Shown here: positions 58,850 through 64,000 of the stretch, piece after piece
Numbering within the stretch: position 1 is the stretch's first letter
Layout: the number at the start of each line of letters is the position of its first letter
DNA from: Eremophila alpestris peregrina
Taxonomy: Eukaryota > Chordata > Aves > Passeriformes > Alaudidae
Assembly (NCBI GenBank): GCA_009792885.1
Contig: WMCF01000121.1
Coordinates: forward strand, 1 to 64,000
Direction of reading: 5' to 3'
Length of the DNA: 64,000 nt
Program-made: the position numbers and the translations under genes
The notes under the pieces: model-generated
What the model saw: the letters and a program-made list of their open reading frames with translations, nothing else
The model's database searches: none
Told to the model about the DNA's origin: nothing

Positions 58850-59899
58850 TGTCCTGTATTAATCTGGGAGAGAGTTAATGTCTTCTTAGTAGCTGGTGTT
58901 TTGGATTCAGTATGGGAATAATGTTAATTACACACTGATGTTTTGACTGTTAGTAAGTAGTGCTAAGGACTTGGCCTTAGCCAAGTGTCTCATTCTCTGC
59001 CAGTGAAGAGCTGCACATGGAGCCAGCAGGGAGAATAGCCAGGACAGGTGGCCTGAACTGGCCAAAGGAATAGTCCAATCATAGAATGTCATGCCCAGTA
59101 TACCAAATGGAGGAGTTACACAGAAGCGGGGGGGTCATGTAAGGACTTAAAGAGCGCAGTTCCCTGTCTCAAAAGGCCACAGAAGGAACTTTCCATAAGT
59201 TAAGCCACCATAGCTTAAGGAACTGAAGGAATTTGCAAGAGGAAGGTGTTAATTCCAGGCCTGGCAGAGGTGGGGTCTGGTTAGCACATCCTAGTTAATG
59301 TATCCAGACAAAAATTTCCACTCTGGGAAGCTGTGGGCAAGGAAGCAACTGCTTATATATATATCACCCCAAGCTGAGGGAACAGCATGTACCCCATGGA
59401 TTGATTCCATGCTCTGTATAAGGGTGGTATCCCCAGAAGAACATCTCTTGGACCCCCAACACCAAAAAGCCTGGGGTGAAAAGGGACCAACAGGACACAT
59501 CTGGATCCATGGGTGGTGATTATCTTTTGATGACCTCTCTCTCCCTTCCCTGCACCAGGTTGGTTTGTTTGTTTGTTTGTTTCTCTCTCTACCTCAAATT
59601 TACTGTTAATGAAGTCTGCATCATTGACTCCAGCACTGGTCTCATTTGCACCTTAATTCAGGTAGAGGCATCTTTCACTTATCTGTTCATAACACACTGA
59701 TGGAGATTCAGAAATGGGCTGGACATCAGTCAGCAGGTAATTTGCAATTAATTGCATTGTGCATTGCTTGTTTTTTTCTTTTTTATTATCATTACTGCTA
59801 TATTTTACTTTATGTCAATTTTTAAACCCTTCTTATCTCAATTTTCCTCCCCATTCCATTGTGTGCTGCTTAGCTGTCAGCTGGGCTTAAACCACAACA
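58850..59899 (+). mobile_element. ERVL-type LTR split by a nested insertion
   Basis: The left part (58850-59137) starts TGTCCTGTATTAATCTGGG and includes GAGAGAGTTAATGTC, GTTTTGGATTCAGTATGGG, ACACACTGATGTTTTGACTG and GGCCTGAACTGGCCAAAGG. The right part (59695-59899) has GGGCTGGACATCAGTCAGC, ATTGCATTGTGCATTGC, GTGCTGCTTAGCTGTCAGC and GGGCTTAAACCACAACA. Together they cover one avian ERVL-type LTR in order, interrupted by about 560 bp of unrelated sequence. No retroviral genes. Confidence 0.72.
59138..59694 (+). mobile_element. nested insertion within the ERVL LTR (possibly another LTR)
   Basis: Sequence absent from the normal LTR layout, starting TGTAAGGACTTAAAGAG and ending near TTCATAACA. It includes TATATATATATCACC (TATA-like, about 59354) and a GTTT run at 59563-59581. 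TG/CA-like ends suggest an LTR, but I could not find a clear target-site duplication, so the boundaries are approximate. Confidence 0.45.
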
Positions 59900-62800
59900 G
59901 ACATTTATACCTAATTTTTGAACAGAAAACATCTCCTTCAGCTGTACATCTATTCTGAAATAAATCCGTGTTAAAGATTGTGAAAATGGTTTTTCTGTTT
60001 GGAAATATTTTTTGTTGATCTTGAATCAACACATTTTATGACTATCATAAGATTTAGAATAAGTAGGATCATTTATATTACAAATAATGACTATTTTTGG
60101 CTGGTGGGTCAGAACTAATTATGTAGTTACTTAGATCATGTGATCTCCCATACCACCAAATCTGCAATAAATATTGGGTAAGCTGGTTTGTTTAACATGA
60201 CAAGGACATAACAGTCAGTTTCAGTCCCAGTGGAAACAGAAAAGCTAATTGTATGTCTTTTAATCAGATAGAAGGCAATGCTTTTGTTCTGTATAGGTGA
60301 GTGAGATTGAGAGATTGGCATTCTGGCAAAATACACTGTAGTACCTAAGGTAATATGAAAATGAGAAACCAGTAAAAAACATAGTCTATTTAGGCAACAA
60401 ATTCAGTTTCTCTCAGCTGGATTTTGTTCTGGTCCCTGTGAAGTTGGCAGAAGTATTTCCAGTGCTTTGGGTAAAACAAGGATTGGATCCACCATGATAG
60501 TGAAGTGTGACACAGATAGTTTTGATGTACTGAGGCTGCTGCTTGGAATTACAGGGTCACTCATGCAGTTCAGCTTGAAAATAGGACAGACACAATATTT
60601 GCCTTTGGAGTCCATGCAATATTTTAATTAAGGGATAATGGAATTATTATACATTCCTGCCCCAGGATAACAGTCTTCTGCTGCTGGATGAAAGCCAAGA
60701 AAACCAAACAGTTAATGAACATAAACACTGAGATTCAGATATTTCTAAAGAGTGGACATTTGTGCTTGGGATATAATTTCATTTCAATTGTTTCTGTAGG
60801 AGAAGATAGTTAAAAAATGAAATAAATCATTGAACATGGATACCTCAGAGTGACAATTTTTTAATGCTAGCCAGACTATGCCTACAGGAAACTCCTCCAT
60901 ATACTATTTGTGGCAAACAGAGGCTTCTCTACTTAAAATAGCAGTAAAAGATTCTGACACTTGACCTGAAGATATCCTGGATGCTGCTTTTTTGCCAAAG
61001 ATGTTGTCATTATCCTTGTGCTATCAGCTCTGATCTACACCTTTCCAGCATAGCTGCATACAGCTTCTCCCCATCTGTTTTAGCTATTTCAAATTATTCA
61101 CGTGGATCTGCTTTATTATTTATGGAGGGCTAATGCTTAAGAGATTTCAATGCAAATATGGACCCAATTGTGTTACAGATACATCTTAGTCAGATTCTAG
61201 AGTCTGTTTTCTATGGAATTTAACAGTTTGCTAAATATTTGTGTGTTTCCATGTAATTTACAGCTGCTTGTTTTGCAATGTCTCTACTGAAACAAAGATC
61301 TTAATTTTATTCATATACAAGCTTTATATTCAAGAATCTGGGTGTTAGTTATAGATAATATTACTAAATTGTCTTGTCTGAATAATAGTCTTACAACTGC
61401 CATAAAAGAAAGCAACAGAGAAGACCACAAATAGCTCTTTATAGGCATAAAAAGAACTGGGACAGAGAAGACAGATATAGTTTGGTCTGCTTATCTGTTC
61501 TTGCCAATCAATTTTTTCTCCCGAAGTATATGAATAAAAAATAGCTATCTCCTTCTCTTAGGCTTTCTACAAAAATCACAGAGTCTTCATATTTTCTGTA
61601 AATGTCTGTGACAATAGCCTGACATTAAACAGTGATGTAAAAGGACTGAAACAGGAAGACTTTAATATGGCTGTAAGGGAAACACGCTGCCTCACTGGCA
61701 AAATTTCCTGAGCAAAGGGTTTGCAGGACTGTGGAACAATCTCCCTATGGAACTGATGTTGCATTATTTACCTTAGAAGCTGCCAATTAAACTGAACAGA
61801 TCTCTAATAAAAATAGCTTTATGAATCTAGATTTTTGCAAAAAATCTGATCATTTGTTTATGAATTCAGTGTGTATTTTGCAGTCTGTGGTGGGCCCAGG
61901 TTCTCATCTTTAGTGTATAAGACTTCTCAATCACAATTTTAAGGATAAAAAGTAGATCATATAAACTGAAAATGGGACTTTCCTGGTTTTTACCTATTTG
62001 CACTGTACTGACTGTTCCTACTGCCAGAAATCCATGTGTAACATGAGTAAAGTTTCATTTTGAAATTTTTACTTCAAATAAATTAATGCTTATTGATACA
62101 TGTCATTCAGTTTGAAAGTACTGAAACTGTTTCTAATAGCTTTCAAAATAATTTTGCAGCCTTCTTCTTCTAGAAGTCTTATAACTTTAGAAAATTTCAG
62201 TATTTGGAAGGAAAAAAACCAAATAACTGGAGATAATATTTTCTCTTCTTATTGATGATCACTTTAAAAGACACAAACAAGATTTTCAGAAATCTACTAT
62301 CTTTGATTTTTCACTTGCACTCTGACCTTTTCCATCATACTGACAGTCATATTGACAAAAGCCCTTTAAAATGGAAATAACCCAGTGGTTCTTGATGAAA
62401 ATGAAAATCAGGTTCAGTGAGAAGAAAGAATGTTGAGGAAAATGAATCCTGTATTGAAGAAAGTAAAATGCATTCTCCTGAAATACATGCAAATTACATA
62501 GGGTAGGGAAAGTCCAAACGAGACCCTGAATTTCAAGGCACAGGAAGTCAAACATGAACACAGGAAAGGTATTGCTGCACATGTCACTCTAAAACACACA
62601 AGGAATCTCCTGTCTCCTGCTCACATCTATTGATTTTACAGCTGCAGACCATTTTTTTTGGCTGGGGGGGCAGAGGGTTTGGTCGGTTGGTTTTCTGTTC
62701 GGTTATTTTTTGGTTTTTTGTCGTGGTTTTGTTTGAGTGTTTGTTTTGTTTTGTTCCATACTTTATATAGTGAATTTTTCATTTCATAGAAGATAAAAAT

Positions 62801-64000
62801 TTTGTTCTGAATCATGTCTGAAGTAACTTGGACTGCCATCCAAAGAGTATTCAACTCACTGAGGCATTAAATGCATTCCTGACTGCGCTGCTCACATAAT
62901 TGTAGCATACCAGACAAACTAACCCAGGAAACTCATAGTAAATTCAAGATGACACTTCTTTTTTCACTCCATGAAGAGTCAGACCATAAAGCAAGCAGCA
63001 AGTTTCTCTCTGTGTTCACTGACTTTTGGGGTAAAAATGCAGTTCAGGATTAAGAAGAATGTATCATGAACTTTGTCAAGAGACTAAAGATTATTCAGCA
63101 AGTGTCCAAGAAAGATCAGTGTGATAACAAACTCAAATTTTGAGAATTTCTTAACAAACTGTTATAGTCCGGCAAACTGCTTTATTTGTTGCAGATAAAT
63201 TTACTGTCTTACATCTGAATTTGAATTGTCCTTTTCCCTCTAGTTGGTATACTTCAAATATCAGAAGGAAGCACTATTAGATAGCAATTAAGACATTATC
63301 AATGACTGTTGGAGAAACTGGGAATACTAAAAAATTCAGTAATCTTGACCTAAGGCAAAACCATCAGTATTTATTATCATGCTCGGTTTGTTTTGGTTTT
63401 TTCTTTTGTAAGAGCCTGAAAATATAACATCAACCTCTATAAAGTCCCTGGAAACAGACAAAAAAGCCTCGCTAAACTACGGTTTGGAAAATCTTGGCTT
63501 TTCAAATAAGTGGAAATTGTTAGTGGAAGTTTGATTTCTGCTATGTGATTTAGCTGCTTACATTCAAATATACATGTGATTGGGGGAAGGTTTATCTAGG
63601 GTAATAGCAAAGACACTCAGAATGGTTTATTTAGGAAATTTTGCCAACCATTTAAAGAAGTAAATGTACAATATATTCCCAGCAATAGCATTCTGTATTT
63701 CTGGACTCTCAGCTTGTGAAAATAAAATTGTAGAAAGAATTCTTCTGGAGGCATTTGCTATGCATTCTCTAACAAGCAACAGATTTTATTACTAATTTGT
63801 TTATATTGTCTCCTTGGTGAAGTTAAGCATGCAATAAGCTACACACTATTTGGCAGGAGTTATATAAATCATCCTTGTTCTTGAAAAGGAAATTTGGCTG
63901 TACAAAACTAGTAATTTAGTAAAATAAAACCTCTAATAAAAGGAGTGTTTCAGTATTACAATTTCCTATTTCCTATAGAAATACCACCTTTACATACACT
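59900..64000. other. AT-rich intergenic sequence to window end
   Basis: Contains a G/T-rich low-complexity tract (62650-62757). No gene, RNA gene or mobile element recognised. Confidence 0.55.
62650..62757. repeat. G/T-rich low-complexity tract
   Basis: Runs of T and G with GTTTT and GGTTT units. Confidence 0.85.

Overview
The window looks like nuclear DNA from a bird, most likely a passerine. It is AT-rich, has large introns, carries chicken-repeat-1 (CR1) LINE fragments ending in the typical ATTCTATGA-like tail, and holds several endogenous-retrovirus LTRs of avian type. It also contains an exon of a diverged PAK-type kinase, a family known to have expanded in zebra finch. No prokaryotic gene, CRISPR array or operon is present.

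The one clear protein-coding gene is on the minus strand: a complete SLCO4C1 orthologue (organic anion transporter OATP4C1). Thirteen coding exons run from the ATG at 32000 to the stop at 4395. I placed every splice junction by reading. The joined exons give 2049 nt, a multiple of three, encoding 682 residues plus a stop with no internal stop or frameshift. Exon 1 lies in a CpG island (about 31610-32215), which is the presumed promoter. Eleven of the twelve introns are GT-AG. Intron 4 is best explained by a GC-AG pair.

Layout: 1-1150 holds a PAK-like kinase exon and an old CR1. 1500-2950 is a probable LTR-like repeat block. 3000-4394 is the 3' UTR and downstream sequence. 4395-32000 is SLCO4C1, with introns holding CR1 pieces, one solo LTR, a duplicated 77-bp element on either side of exon 8, and a GC-rich intronic patch with a CTCF-like motif. 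32216-64000 shows no recognisable gene. It holds LTRs (37.0, 38.0, 50.6, 51.4 and 58.9-59.9 kb), CR1 fragments (37.4 and 45.0 kb), simple repeats, short palindromes, and two exon-like open segments I cannot assign.

Human SLCO4C1 lies on 5q21, a region whose chicken counterpart is on the Z chromosome, so this may be Z-linked. That is an inference from synteny, not something visible here. I found no evidence of a new biological system. The best items for follow-up are the GC-AG intron with an in-frame competing donor, the inverted LTR pair around the SLCO4C1 promoter, the PAK-like exon with altered kinase motifs, and the 77-bp intronic duplication.
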